In this document: positions 24,785 through 37,074 of the stretch, one piece after another
Numbering within the stretch: position 1 is the first letter of the stretch
Layout: each line of letters starts with the position of its first letter
Source of the DNA: Hemerocallis citrina
Taxonomy: Eukaryota > Streptophyta > Magnoliopsida > Asparagales > Asphodelaceae
Assembly: GCA_017893485.1 (NCBI GenBank)
Contig: CM030364.1
Location: 41,209,825 to 41,273,824 of the forward strand
Reading direction: 5' to 3'
Length of the DNA: 64,000 bases
The notes under the pieces: generated by a model
Told to the model about the DNA's origin: nothing
The model's database searches: none
What the model saw: only the letters and a program-made list of their open reading frames with translations
Program-made: the position numbers and the translations under genes

Positions 24785-27700
24785 GTGGCGCAGCGGAAGC
24801 GTGGTTGGCCTATAACCTACATGTCCCAGGATTGTCTTGTAGCTTCTCCTTCCTTGCATTGTTTGCTTCCTATTTCCTTGCTATTTCATTCTTCTATTTT
24901 GTTGCTTATTCATGTTAACCTCTCATTCATGCCTGTTTCTTGCATTTTGTTCAGCCTTTTGTATTCTCACTTTGACTTCTTGCTACGCATTATTCTTGTC
25001 CATTCCTTCCCTGCTCATGCTCTTTTTGACTCTGGTGCTACTCATTCATTTGTTTCCTCCCGCTTCGTCGATCTGCATCTCTTAGCTAGCAGCGCTATAC
25101 CAGAAGCTTGGAACATTCCTACAGGTGGAGGTATTGTCGTGTGTTCTCAGATTTGTGAACAGAATCTTTTGGTTATTGGTGGTGTTGATTTTGTTGCCGA
25201 TCTGATTGTCATCAATAATTCTGGATTTGATGTTATTATGGGGATGGATTGGCTTGGTGCCACTCATGCTATTATTGACTGCCGCAAGAAGAAAGTGGTG
25301 TTCCAAATGCCAGAACGTCAGGAATTTGAATTTCGTACCAGTGAAATGCCGCTTGCTTGTGTTGAGAAGTTGGCTAGTCAGGAAGTTGGAGTTATGGAGG
25401 AAGTGTGTGTTGATGATGTTGTCGCACTGTTGGTTATACGGAATTTTCTGGATGTTTTTCCTGAAGAATTACCGGGATTAACGCCAGATCGTGAAGTGGT
25501 GTTCAGTATTGATGTTCAGCCAGGAACAACTCCAATCTCTAAGAGTCCGTACAGAGTGGCTCCTATTGAGTTGACTGAGTTAAAGGAGCAGATTCAGGAG
25601 TTGTTGGATAGAGGTTTTATCAGGCCAAGTGTTTCGCCTTGGGGAGCTCCAGTTCTGTTCTTTAATAAGAATGATGGTAGTTGCAGGTTATGTATTGACT
25701 ACCGTGCGCTCAATAATGTCACAGTGAAGAACAGGTGTCTGTTGCCAAGAATTGATGACATATTTGATTAATTGGGAGGCACTTCTGTATTTTCGAAGCT
25801 GGATCTTCGTTCTGGTTATCATCAGGTTAAGGTGAAAGTCGAGGATGTACAGAAGACTGGTTTTTGTACGAGATATGGGCACTATGAATTCTTGGTGATG
25901 CCTTTTAGAGTTACTAATGCTCCAGCTGTGTTTATGAGCTTGATGAATCAGGTTTTCTCTCCCTTCCTGGATAAGTTTGTGGTGGTGTTCATTGATGATA
26001 TTCTGGTCTATTCTCGGAATCGGAATGAGCATGCTGAGCACTTTAGGGTTGTTTTGCAAACTTTGAGGGATCATCAGTTGTATGTGAAGCTTAGCAAGTG
26101 TAAATTTTGGTTGGATCGTGTGGCATTCTTGGGTCATATTATTTATGGTGATGGAGTTTCTGTCGATCCGTCCAAGATTTCTGCAGTTAAGGATTGGCCG
26201 ACGCCGAAGTCTGTATCGATAGTTCAGAGTTTTCTTTGTCTAGCGGGTTACTACAGGAAGTTTGTTCAGGATTTCTCAAAAATTGCAGGGCCGTCGACCA
26301 AGTTGACTGGGAAGGATCAGAAGTTTGTGTGGGATGAGTCTTGTGATGAAGCCTTCTCTGAATTGAAGAATCGGTTGACATCAGCACCTATGTTGACTAT
26401 ACCGGATGAGTCTTGAGGTTTCGTAATTCATTGTGATGCTTCAGGTAGAGGTTTGGGTACTATTTTGATGCAACGAGGCAAGGTTTTCGTATATGCATCT
26501 AGACAGTTGAGGCCGCATGAGAAGAATTATCCTACACATGATTTGGAGCTTGCTACTGTGATTTTTGCCTTGAAGCTTTAGATGCATTATTTACTTGGAG
26601 ACCGAGTGGAGATCTTCACTGATCACAAAAGTCTCAAGTATGTATTCACTCAGAAGGAACTAAATATGAGGCAAAGGCGATGGTTGGAGTTCATGGCAGA
26701 ATATGATATCAGCTTGCAGTATCGCCCTGGCAAGATTAATTCAGTACATGATGCTTTGAGCAGAAGACATATTGCTATGGTTCTTACTGAGCAGAAGGAA
26801 GTGGTGGAAGCTAAGAGGAGATTGGAATTGGATGTGGTATTGTCTGGTTCTGAGCAGAGTTGTATGGTGCTCCAGTTGCAATCATCTTTGGTGGATCAGA
26901 TTAAGGAGGCACAGTCTGGCAATGTGCAGTTGCAGCAATTTCGAGCTGAGGTTGAAGCTGGTTCTAAAACTGATATGGTGATTCATGAGGATGGATCTCT
27001 CCGTTTTAGGACTCATCTATGTGTTCCGAAGGGAGAAGTCAGGCAGAGGTTACTTGAAGAATCTCATTACTCGTCATACTCTATTCATCCCGGTGGTACG
27101 AAGATGTATCAGGATTTGAAGTTGTATATTTGGTGGCATGGTATGAAGAGGGCTATTGCAAGATTTGTTCCTCGGTGTTTGATCTGTCAACAAGTGAAAG
27201 TAGAACATCAGAGGACTGCTGGACTTCTTCAACCGCTTCCTATTACGGAGTGGAAGTGAGAGAATATCACTATGAATTTCGTGACTGCTTTGCCTAGAAG
27301 TCCCAAGGATCACAATGTCATCTGGGTAATTGTAGATGACTTGATGAAGAGTGCTCATTTCATTCCTTTCAAAGTTGGTCAGTCTATAGAGAGCATGATA
27401 GAAAGGTATATGCAGAAGATTGTGAGATTGCATGGTGTTCCTGTCAGTATTATATCAGACAGAGATAGTGGATTCAAATCTCAATTTTGGGAGAGTCTTC
27501 AAACCAGTCTTGGGAGTAAGCTGAAGTTCAGTACTGTATTCCATCCGTAGACAGATGGTCAATCGGAGAGGACTATTCAGACATTGGAGGATATGTTGAG
27601 GTCCGGTGTGCTTCAGTTTGGAGGATCTTGGAAAGATCATATACACTTGGTAGAATTTTCATACAATAATAGCTACCAAGCTAGTTTTCAGACAGCTCCG

Positions 27701-28354
27701 TATGAAGTCTTGTATGGTCGAAAGTGTAGATCACCAGTGTGTTGGGACCAGTGTGTTGGGATGACATTGGTGAGAGGAAGCTTTTAGGGCCAAAGTTGAT
27801 CACGAGGACTATTGATGTAGTGGCCCAGATCAGGAAGTATTTGCAAGCCGCACAGGACAGGTAGAGGAAATGGGCGAACATGCACAGGAGACCATTAGAG
27901 TTCGAAGTGGGTGATCATGTGTTCCTCAAGGTGTCTCCATAGAAATGTGTGATTCGTTTTGGTGGTGGAGGCAAGTTGAGCCCTAAATTCATTGGTCCAT
28001 TCGATGTGGTGGAACGAGTAGGCAAGGTGGCATATAGACTCGCGTTGCCGCCATCTCTTTCTGAAGTGCATGGCGTCGCCATCTCTTTCTGAAGTGCATG
28101 GCGTCTTCCATGTTTCGCAGCTCAGGAAGCATGTTCGGGATGATAGTCATGTTATTGACTATTTGGAGTTATCGGTTCGACCAGATTTGTCTTGTGAGAT
28201 TCATCCAGTTTTGATTGTGGACCGGCGAGAGAAGATTTTGAAGAATAAGGTTATTAAGTTGGTTCGAGTTACTTGGAATCCTCACTCGCCTGGTGAGTCG
28301 ACTTGGGAGCTTGAAAGTGTGATTCAGAGGAGATTTCCCCATCCTTTTGAGTAG
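24785..28354 (+). pseudogene. gypsy pol remnant: protease, RT, RNase H, integrase, chromodomain
   Basis: Domains appear in the clade's normal order: aspartic protease ([13 protein letters not shown], Asp codon 25028), reverse transcriptase ([14 protein letters not shown] near 25613; FIDD active site 25988-25999), RNase H ([11 protein letters not shown] near 26430), integrase zinc-binding segment (about 27064-27200), integrase core (from about 27270), and a C-terminal chromodomain ending at 28354. Premature stops occur at 25769-25771, 26414-26416, 26579-26581, 27257-27259 and 27548-27550. Frame is lost near 27745-28070, where a 32-base direct duplication (GCCATCTCTTTCTGAAGTGC...) is visible. 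Every named stop sits in a conserved block and is one C-to-T or G-to-A change away from a Gln or Trp codon, except perhaps the second. Not functional. Confidence 0.9.
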
Positions 28355-28441
28355 TTCTTGTTCTTTTCTTTTCTTCGGGGTTACCCTACTACCACTTACT
28401 TAAATTTCGAGGATGAAATTTTATTGTAAGGTGGGTAGGAA

Positions 28442-30242
28442 TGTAACTACCGTTTTCGCTACTTTCATTTCCCCCCTGTTTGTAATATTTTATTTGTAAT
28501 TGAATAAAATGCTATATTTTTGTATCTTGATTATTTTTAATTAAATATTGTTCATGAAATTCTCCGTTGTTCTTGTTGGGCTGTTTTTATCGATTCCATT
28601 TTCTTCTATTTAATTGTGGGTAATGTTATTTGAACCATATTGATTTGGATCTATCTCTTATTGAACCTTAAAACCCAATTTCTTTGTTCTTGACCCAAAC
28701 CCGCTTTTATTGGATCCTTAACTGCTAATCCAATACCCTAATTGAACCCTATTAATACAACTCTACTGCAAACCCTAAAAATTGCACACAATCGAAACCC
28801 TAGCTGATTATTCTCTCTCCTCTCTCCTCTTGTTCTCTCTTTCTGTCGTTTCCCGCCCAAACCACCGAAACCCAATACTGCCTTTTCTCCGGCGAGCCCC
28901 TCAACTATGGCAACCCCCCTTTGGTCGTTAGCCCCTTCCGTCGATGCCCACACAGCCGCCCAAACAAAACCCCGACCCCCTGTTTCCGATCATCAGCCAA
29001 ACCCCCTTTCCCCCTTCCTCGACATTGACAGTCATAACCCCCACATGCTCTGTCCCCGTCGCACCGCTGTTCGCGCCGCCCTTCGCCGCCTGTCGACGCC
29101 CTCGCCGTCGATGCCGCCCTCGCCGTCGACGTCGGAGACGCCAGTGCCACCGCCGCCTTTGGCCTGGTCGCTGTTGCCGTCTCTTTGTTAGTGGTAATTG
29201 CTGCAGTTGCTGGGTTCTCTTGGATCTTGCTGTTATTGCTTGTGTCTCTTTTGTACGTATATTGCACGTGCTATTGATGGATTGTGTTAGTTCGTGGGTT
29301 TGTTGCTTTGAGATCCTTATCCCGTTATTCTGAGTATTCGTTTTCACCGCTAATAAGGCAAGTCACTGTCCTCTTGAATTGTTAATTGCATCAAATTCAA
29401 TTTTTGTTGAAACTCTTGCAAGTAGATCCCTTATTTATTGTATTATACTTTGTTCATCTCTTCGTTGGGTCTATTGAGGGTTTACATGAGCTAACCCCAA
29501 TATTCTTGACATCGTGTCACTTTTGACTCTAAAGATTGGATCGTTCGTGCATTCATGTAGAATTGATAATAGGGTTAACCGTATAATCATGACACGATTA
29601 ATTATTGTAGAGACAATTGCTAGGTTGTATGTTGTTTGATCGATTGATGGTTGGTTGATGATAAATTAATGTATGTGTGTGTTCTCTTTTTTTATTTATC
29701 ATGTTTTATACCCTTCATGCTGATTGAGATATTTATCGACTAGTAGAATTGATATACATCATGTTTGAATTAATTTATTTTCAAGAAATCTACACAAAAC
29801 TTGTATATTGCTTGCTGGCCTGTATGTTGACTACTATTTTTGAACCAGTAAATGATCTTAAAATGAATTACTTTCTGAATATGAATTGTAACATTATCTT
29901 TCTAGTTTGCAGAACATTTTGAATTTTTGAATTCCAAGTTGTGTAGTAAAATTTATGCCCGTTTTACTACAGCTGTATTTTTACTTTCAGATTTTCAGAT
30001 TCTCGTATCTTCCATGTTTAAACAGTAAAAAAGCTGATCAAATGATAAAATTTTACTCTGAAAATTTTCAGATTGTTGCTTAACATGTTTAGGAGTCTAG
30101 AAAATATTTTAAATGAATTTATTATTAAGTTTTTGCGGATTTTAGAAAAAATAACATGATGTCGAAATTCTGCCTGAACATGAAATCTGTAAAGAACATT
30201 GCGATTAACCTAGCTACTTTTGTCAGATTTTGAACTTTAACA
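28442..30242 (+). repeat. 3' LTR of the Tekay-type element, truncated
   Basis: Matches the 5' LTR from its first base up to GATTTTGAACTTTAA at 30240, corresponding to about 23095 in the 5' copy. The last 1.3 kb is missing where the copia LTR starts. Numerous substitutions and small indels between the two LTRs indicate an old insertion. Confidence 0.8.
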
Positions 30243-31104
30243 TGTTTAGGATTTTATTGAGTTTTGCAACACGATCACTACAAACTACTAAGAAGATAGT
30301 AGATCAAACCAAAACACACAGCATACAATTTTGTCCTTGTTCAGCTACACCTAATACAGGGGAGAAATAAACGAGATATTAAAGAGCGTGGAAACTTGTA
30401 TAAGCCCTGCATAATCTGTATGAATAGCAGTTCCCCTTTATAGATGGTCCATAGGGAGTTAAATCCAAATCTTCATTCTCAAGGGCATTGATTTGATTGC
30501 TATTAAGCTATCCCCGACTTGGGGAATTCCATCGCATGAAACATTGTGTTGTTTCTATTGAACTAGAGAAGATACATGAGTTACACCCACTCTCACCAAG
30601 AACATATCTATCTCTTAAACTTCATCAGAAGATACTTGACATTTACAATGAAGAAAACTCTCAGACGAAAAGCAAGTATTTTGGCACAAGCACATCTCTT
30701 TGAATGCCAATTACAATGTATATAGAGAGAGATCTAGAAAAACCCTAAGTTTAATCTTGATACAATAATCATATGATATATCATGAACAAATAACCATAC
30801 GATAAGAGTCGTACGATCTAACTTGGAGAAGAAGTTGGACTTCAATCAGATCACCCAGACCCGATCCATATTGATGTCGCTGCAAAGTTGCGGTTGACTA
30901 CTTTAATTAGCAGTAGATTGCTAATGACTTCACCAGGTTAGAGAGCAACCAAAATTGTTGTCGTCGGCTGCTATTTCTAGCAGTGGACTACATTCTGCTG
31001 TTGTTGTTGCTCACTTCTTCTTCCAATAATCGCTTCAAATTCTTTTCTCGCTTCACCCGTCTTCTCCTCTCATCGAATCTAGTATGCAAAACATAAACCC
31101 AACA
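30243..31104 (-). repeat. 3' LTR of the copia element
   Basis: 862 bp with TG...CA ends in + reading, joined to the truncated Tekay-type LTR on the left. Confidence 0.75.
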
Positions 31105-31236
31105 ATCTCCACCTTAGATTGCACAATCATACTTCCATACCTATGTGATTAATCGTTTCCAGACTCTTTCATTCTCCTCATGTAACAACCTAGTTCGGTG
31201 GCTTCTTTTACTAGTCGAATCTACCTTTACCTGTTA

Positions 31237-31615
31237 CTAGTATTTTTCACGTGCGATGCACGTTTTGATAATAGTTGAAGGATTTTCACGTGTGATATGT
31301 GTTAAGAAATAATTTTGGAGTTGGACATGCGTTGCACGTAATTGGAAAACATATTTTGAAGAAAATGCTACATTTTGTACATGCAATGCACGTATTTATA
31401 AGTTGAATTTGAGTTGTACGTGCAACATATGTGTATATTTGGTGTTAAAAAATATTGAAAATTTATTATGCACGTGTGTTGCACGTCTTAAATAGGTGAA
31501 TTTTTCTGTTTGTTAGTTTTTCTTGTAATTAATGGGAGGGTTTGAGTTGTACGTATAACGCACGGATTTGTATGTTGACAAATTACAACTCCAACTCCCA
31601 TTATAATATTAGAGA
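31237..31615 (-). mobile_element. Non-autonomous Helitron nested in the copia element
   Basis: Minus strand: starts TCTCTAATATTATAATGGGA (31615) after an A, and ends with ACGTGCATCGCACGTG, a short spacer and CTAG (31240-31237), then T. Several more degenerate copies of the CACGTGnnnTGCACGT block occur inside (near 31290, 31325, 31380, 31470). 379 bp, non-coding. Confidence 0.65.
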
Positions 31616-31923
31616 TTTCTCCAATTATATGCCCCCTTCAAGGGCATCCCAGTAGGCGTCAACACGAAGGCACCACCCTCCGCACGAACTCCACCTACCC
31701 CGAGGCACTCTCCTACCTCCCGACGATATTCGAATGTCGTGATCTCGCTTCGGTGATACTAGTGACGACATACTAGATACTGCTTTAAGAACGCATGGCT
31801 TAGAACTACTTGGCCAAGATTTTCCGTTCTCACAAAGCTGGTAGATGTTGTGTTGACTATGCCCAATACCCCTCTTTTCCCGCATCACCTTCCGATGACC
31901 TCCCCAAACAGTTAAAACTCCAA

Positions 31924-32112
31924 CAGGGCCGGCCCCACCCTTGAGGCGGGTGAGGCGGCCGCCTCAGGCCCCCGAATACTGTTATTAGGGGCCCCAAATT
32001 TGTAATTCTCTTGTAAATATAGGACTGTATTTTGCGCGTAAAAAAATATTGTTATTAGGGGCACCATTTCGGGAGTTCGCCTCGGGCCCCCGGGAACTCA
32101 GGGTCGGTCCTG
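31924..32112. mobile_element. hAT-type MITE nested in the copia element
   Basis: Ends CAGGGCCGGCCCC and GGGTCGGTCCTG form an inverted pair of the type found in plant hAT MITEs. The flanks AACTCCAA and ACTCCACA are similar but not a clean 8-bp duplication. 189 bp, GC-rich ends, AT-rich middle with an internal repeat of TGTTATTAGGGGC. Confidence 0.55.
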
Positions 32113-32292
32113 ACTCCACATCGAGTTATGTACCTATAGCCCCGTGTTTCCAGAGTTCCCAAAGATATCAAATTATGTTCCATCAAAGAAATATACATGA
32201 CCTTCTCTAGTGTGTACCCCTTATTAGTCTACCATCTCAAACTCGAAGTGTTCCCTTACCCACTACATCACAAATCTCACCAGTTCATGTTC

Positions 32293-32601
32293 TCACATAA
32301 CGACCTTTATAGACTTGTAAGTAGAAAACATCTCTCTATCGGAGCAAATGTAAGAAGAACTACCCAAATCAAGAAACCATCCAGAATCCACATATAAAGA
32401 ACTTGACACAAGAAAACAGTCTAAAATATCACCTGATTCAACGGCTCTGACTACGTTGGCACTCTTCAGACTCAACCACTTGCGACAGTCTCTCTTGTAA
32501 TGCACAAGCTTTCTACAATTGTGACAATGGTGGCAACGAACCACACCCTTATGTGCACTATCCCTTCCAATTGAAGTACCATCCACTGTCATGCAACTCA
32601 T
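32293..32601 (-). pseudogene. copia gag C-terminus and protease start
   Basis: Contains a complete zinc knuckle CHNCRKLVHYKRDC (C-x2-C-x4-H-x4-C) and then WFLDLGSSSYICSDREMF, aligned to the copia protease active-site region. The usual Asp-Ser-Gly is Asp-Leu-Gly here, so catalysis is unlikely even if translated. The frame ends soon after, and only traces of the following pre-integrase region remain (about 32113-32290). Confidence 0.75.
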
Positions 32602-32610
32602 AGAAGTAGA

Positions 32611-33105
32611 TCATGATTTCTGAGTTTCCTTCCTAAGTTCATCCTGCAAGCCCTTGATCACACCAGCCCCCATGAGTATTTTCTTGACAGATTTCCCGTG
32701 TAACATGGTGGTTATCAAGTACTCGTACGAATCTGCCAGTGAATATATCAAGTTGAGATCTTTATCCTCTTCGCTCACATCTGCATTTAATGCCCTCAAT
32801 TTAGAAAACACCGTGAGTGTTTTCTTGCCATAATTTTCGTGTAGCATGGTGGTTATCAAGTACTCGTACGAATCTGTCAGTGAATATATCAAGTTGAAAG
32901 CTTTATCATCTTCGCTTAGATATGCGTTTATCGCCCTCAATTCAAATATCACCTTATTGAACTCTACTATATGATCTTGAAGAGCGGTACCCTCATTCAT
33001 TGAGAAAAAATAGTCTGATCTTCCATCACATCTAATCAAGTAACGACGATCCCGAGTAGTCCGGTTTGAGTCTCGCCTATAGACTCGTTGTGCTTTCATC
33101 CTCAA
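32611..33105 (-). pseudogene. copia gag, UBN2-type, with internal duplication
   Basis: The 164-codon frame resembles the copia gag_2/UBN2 domain (LQDHIVEFNKVIFELRA..., DKAFNLIYSLTDSYEYLITT). A 47-residue block is present twice in tandem (LRAINAYLSEDDKA... and LRALNADVSEEDKD...), 141 bases each, which is not normal for this domain. Separated from the zinc-knuckle frame by a stop. Nucleocapsid role in the parent element; no activity expected. Confidence 0.75.
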
Positions 33106-33372
33106 GGAAGTTACATTTGACTTTGTTTGCTAATGACAACCAGATAAAACTTAAGGCTTTCATACAAATTCTCTCTCACTTCTCCTGCTTCATGTCATTT
33201 AGCTTTCCTTTTAGGGCAATATGCATGCCCTTTTGAACAAGTATGTCGTACATGTCCACCTTCTAGACATTGAAGTTGATCTTACCATCAAACTACTTGA
33301 TCTTCATGATATGATCTGTCATCTTCTCCAAGGAACTCATGCAACCCCGCAACTTGATGCTCTGATACAACT

Positions 33373-34027
33373 TGTTAGGATTTTTACTGAGTTTTGTGAG
33401 ACGATCACTACAAACCACCCAGCAAATAGTAGATCAAACCAAACACGAAGCGCACAATTTTGCACCGATTCGGAAATGCCTAATCCGGGGGAGAAATAAC
33501 CAAGATATTATTTAACTAGAGAAAATACAAAAGTTACAACCACTCTCACCAAGAAACTATCTATCTCTCAAGGCTCACCAGATGATACTTGTTGTTTACA
33601 ATGAAGAAAATTCTCAGATGAAGAACTAGTATTTTTGATACACGCGCCTCTCTTTGGAGGCTAATTACAATGTATATATAGAGATCTAGAGATTCCATAG
33701 ATTTAAGATTGATACAATAAACATCCGATACATCATGAAGAAATGACTATATGATAAGAGTCATACGATCTAACTTAGAGAAGAAGTTTGACTTCAATCA
33801 GATTCAAACCATATTGCTGCCACTGCACAATTGCAGTCAACTGCTAATGACTTCACCAAGTCAGAAAGCAACTAAGATTATTGCGGTCGACTGCTATTTC
33901 TAGCAGTCGACTGTATCCTGCTGTTGCTGCTGCTATCATCTTCTTCCAATATTCGCTTCAAATCATCTTCTTGCTTCACCCGTGTTCTCTTCTCATCGAA
34001 TTTAGTATGCAAAACATAAACCCAATA
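33373..34027 (-). repeat. 5' LTR of the copia element
   Basis: Begins TGTTAGGATTTT and ends CCCAATA in + reading, the terminal CA having decayed to TA. About 655 bp, shorter than its partner because of indels. Confidence 0.75.
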
Positions 34028-34330
34028 ATTACACCCTCACCTCTCTATCTCATTCTGACCGACTTTGTGTTAATTATGAAGAGGCAGGGATGGCAAGTGG
34101 GCCGGGTCAACCGGCGACCCGCCCGTTGAACCCGACCCGGTTAAGGGTTTGGCGGGTTCGGGTCGAACCCGTGTACAGTAACAGGTCGACCCGGGTCGCC
34201 GAAAACGCGAATCCAACCCGGATAACCCGGCCCGCGAACCCGTTAAGAAAAGCTCAACCTGGGGGTTACGACCCGTACGGGTCGAACGACCCGTTACGGG
34301 TCGACCGTTGACCCACAGGTCAACGGAATG

Positions 34331-34332
<2 letters not shown>

Positions 34333-34369
<37 letters not shown>
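34333..34369. repeat. Poly-G tract of 37 bases
   Basis: Uninterrupted G run inside the 5' subterminal part of the hAT element. Confidence 0.95.
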
Positions 34370-34372
<3 letters not shown>

Positions 34373-34936
34373 CTGTACAACAGAGCCGAACGGCTCTCTT
34401 CCTAGCTGTTATTTTTTTTTTTTTACATTTTTAGCCTATAAATACTCCCCAAAACCCCCTTAAAAAACACACCTTACTCTCTTACTCTCTCTACTATTAT
34501 AACTCATTTCTAAGGAATTTTTCAACAAATGAAGTATTCAACAAGCAAGTCTTCAACAAGGCATATACACGATCAATTTTCGATCGTATCGAAATCAAAA
34601 TTCAACGTCTTCGACTCTTCAACTCTCGTCCAACTCCAAGTGATCAAGTCGTCAATTCTCCTTCAAGCTCTCCTCAACTCTTCAATTCCGGAATCGCTTA
34701 TTTCTAGTTCTAATTCTATTCTTATTTTCACGGTTTATTTTATATACGCGTATCCACGGTGAACGGTGTCAAAATTTTATACCTCTCGTTATTTTATTTT
34801 TGTGTTGTAGTTATAATTATTGTTGGTTTTTTGATCTTCTCTATCTCAACCCTCGTATTCTTTATATTTTTTTTTATAATTCACCGTTCCTACATTGTGT
34901 AGTTTTTTTTTACATACACTAGTACATTACTACATT

Positions 34937-37074
34937 ATGTCTAGATCACGCGGTAGCGGTCGTAGCGGGCAAGATTCCTCCTCCTCTTCCCGTAGACCAC
35001 CAATTGTCCCAATTAGTGAGCCCGCCCAAGAGTAGCATAATCCTCCTACCCAACAATGGGGTGCACACGACGAGTTTGTAAGTGACATACAATTAGAAGA
35101 AGAACAACAACAACAACCAACCGAAACCACACAACCCCGTAGTAGTAGAAAAAGTAGAAGAGAAACTAGTGATTGGCATAAGTTTTACGATTATATCCCG
35201 GACGAACAAACTCCGGGTATAGGTTTGAAAGTTTGTAAAACATGTTCTAAAACATACAAATTCAAGAGGGATGACGGCACTGGTACAATTAGTAGACACA
35301 TGCAACATAACCATAAAGACCTTCTTACTGACCTACAAGGCCAACAAAAAATCAACACTAAGACCGATATAGTTGATAGCCACCCTTATGATCCCGATCT
35401 TGTTCGTCGGAAAATGACTCGATTAGTTATAAAGGAAGAGTTACCATTTTCCTATCCCGAGAGTAGGCACTTGAAAATTTTTAACCAAACGGCCTTAAAC
35501 CCTCATTTTAGAAGAATTCCGAGAAATACTTGCAAATCGAATTGTTTTAAAATGTACATCGAAATGAAGGACGCTTTGATTGCAATTTTATGGAGTTTAA
35601 CTTATAGAGTTAGTTTAACTTCGGATTGTTGGACGGGTGTCAACAATATTCCAATGATGGGAATAACCTGTCATTGGATCGACAATGATTGGATTCTTCA
35701 AAAAAGAATCATATCACTTGCGGCGTTGTCGTATCCCCATAGTGGCGCTGAAATAGCAGACCGTATTTTAGAAATTTGTGATGTTTTTCATATTCGCGAT
35801 AAAATTATGTGTATTAGTTTTGATAATGCATCTAACAACAATGTAGCAATTACTACTTTAAAATTCGTATTAAACTCTCTATCTGACAATATTTTTCATG
35901 TTAGATGTGCATGTCATATTATAAATTTATGTGTTCAAGATGCATTAAAAATAGCCGATCCATATATAGTTAAAATTAAAAATTGTGTACATTTCATTGC
36001 ATTAAGTCCAAGCGTATTACAAGAATGGAAAGCTTGGTGTAGGCTTAAAAATGTACCTTTTAGAAGATTTCCAAAGGATGTTAGACACCGATGGAATTCT
36101 ACTTTTGATTTACTACATGTTGTTACCGAATATAAAGCAGTTGTAAATAATTTTTGTATCGCATTTCATATGCCAAATTTTGAAATAACTCCCACCGATT
36201 GGTATTATGCTGAAGCTTTGTTGAAATTTTTAGAACCGTTTAAAACAGCAACTTTAAAATTTTCAAAAACATATGAATCTACTTCTAGTAGCATTTTTAT
36301 TTCATTAGTTAGCATGATACAAACATTTAACGAAATGTTAAATGATACCAATGTTGGTGAGATTGTAAAACTTGCATACAAAAAATTTTTGGAGTATTAT
36401 TTTTCTCCTCCTATGTTGATTTGTGTTGCTACCGTTATGGATCATCGTATCAAATTAGAAGGTACGAAGAGTTTGATTGAAATATTTTTGTATTACTTGA
36501 GAAAAATGTAGAATTAGTAATTGATTGTACTACTTTTTTAGTTCAGTTTGAATCTACATTAAATAACTTATGTGATTATTATGATAGATGTTTTGCTTCT
36601 AGTAGTACAAGTTCTGTAGTTAGTTCTTCTTCTGGTACTTCTAAAGGTAAGGGTAAGAATAAATTTGATGATAGAACATTTAATTTACTTGAACAAATTC
36701 AATCAAAAAAACCTAGGACTAATCAACCAAATGAATTAAATTGGTATAACCAACAAGATTCTGAGCTTTCTTCTTCTCCACTAGATATTTTACAATGGTA
36801 GAAAGACCATGAATACACTTTTAGTATTCTGTCAATTATGGCTAAAGATTTAATAACTCTTGTCTCTACAGTTGCTTCTGAAAGTGCATTTTCTTCAAGT
36901 GGCAGAGTTCTAAGTGATTACAAGAATCGCTTGAAGCCCGACACGTTAGAGATGCTCGTTTGCACAGAAGACTGGCTAAAGGCTGAAGATAGGACACAAG
37001 GAAAAGCACTATCAACGTCCACAAGTGGAAGCAACCCGCCGAAAGAACAACAACAACAACAACAACAACAATAA
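34937..37074 (+). pseudogene. hAT transposase with BED zinc finger, disrupted
   Basis: The frame opens at ATG 34937 with a Ser/Arg/Gln-rich N-terminus, then a BED-type finger (CKTC and HMQHNH, about 35240-35310). The hAT core follows, with DCWTG (about 35623) and CISFDNASNN holding two candidate catalytic Asp residues and CACHIINLCVQDAL carrying the conserved C-x2-H. After a frameshift near 36500 the C-terminal dimerisation region (ASESAFSSSGRVLSDYKNRL) continues to a poly-Gln end. Defects are TAG at 35033-35035, the frameshift, and TAG at 36799-36801 in a position normally Trp. The type resembles plant RICESLEEPER/DAYSLEEPER-like proteins, but the intact terminal repeats mark it as transposon, not a domesticated gene. 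Confidence 0.88.

Larger units (their letters stand above)
21332..30242 (+). mobile_element. Ty3/gypsy retrotransposon, Tekay/Del type, degraded
   Basis: LTRs start TGTAACTACCG at 21332 and 28442 and align along their length; the first is about 3.1 kb. A primer-site relative (TAGTATTAGAGCC near 24426, 11 of 13 bases matching the initiator-Met type TGGTATCAGAGCC) follows the first LTR. AATTTCGAGGATGAAATTTT and the purine tract GTAAGGTGGGTAGGAA precede the second LTR; both are typical of this clade, as are the protease to chromodomain order and long LTRs. gag is missing (only about 370 bases lie between LTR and protease homology) and pol is broken. The second LTR is cut at 30242 by the copia element, so the far target duplication cannot be checked. 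Confidence 0.85.
30243..34027 (-). mobile_element. Ty1/copia retrotransposon, minus orientation, degraded
   Basis: LTRs at 30243-31104 (3') and 33373-34027 (5') share long stretches, including GTTTTG...ACGATCACTACAAAC and ATGCAAAACATAAACCCAA. On the minus strand the 5' LTR is followed by TTGTATCAGAGC, an initiator-Met type primer site. The purine tract AAGGTGGAGAT precedes the 3' LTR that begins TGTTGGG, a classic copia arrangement. gag and the start of pol survive; reverse transcriptase and integrase are gone. A Helitron and a hAT MITE are inserted in the remaining internal region. The bases outside the LTRs do not match (TAACA and ATTAC), so the ends or flanks have been rearranged. Confidence 0.8.

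Noticed and set aside
35225..36511. Intact-looking 428-codon hAT-type gene, possibly domesticated
   Set aside because: It lies inside clear terminal inverted repeats with an 8-bp target duplication, and the full frame has two stops and a frameshift, so it is a dead transposon.
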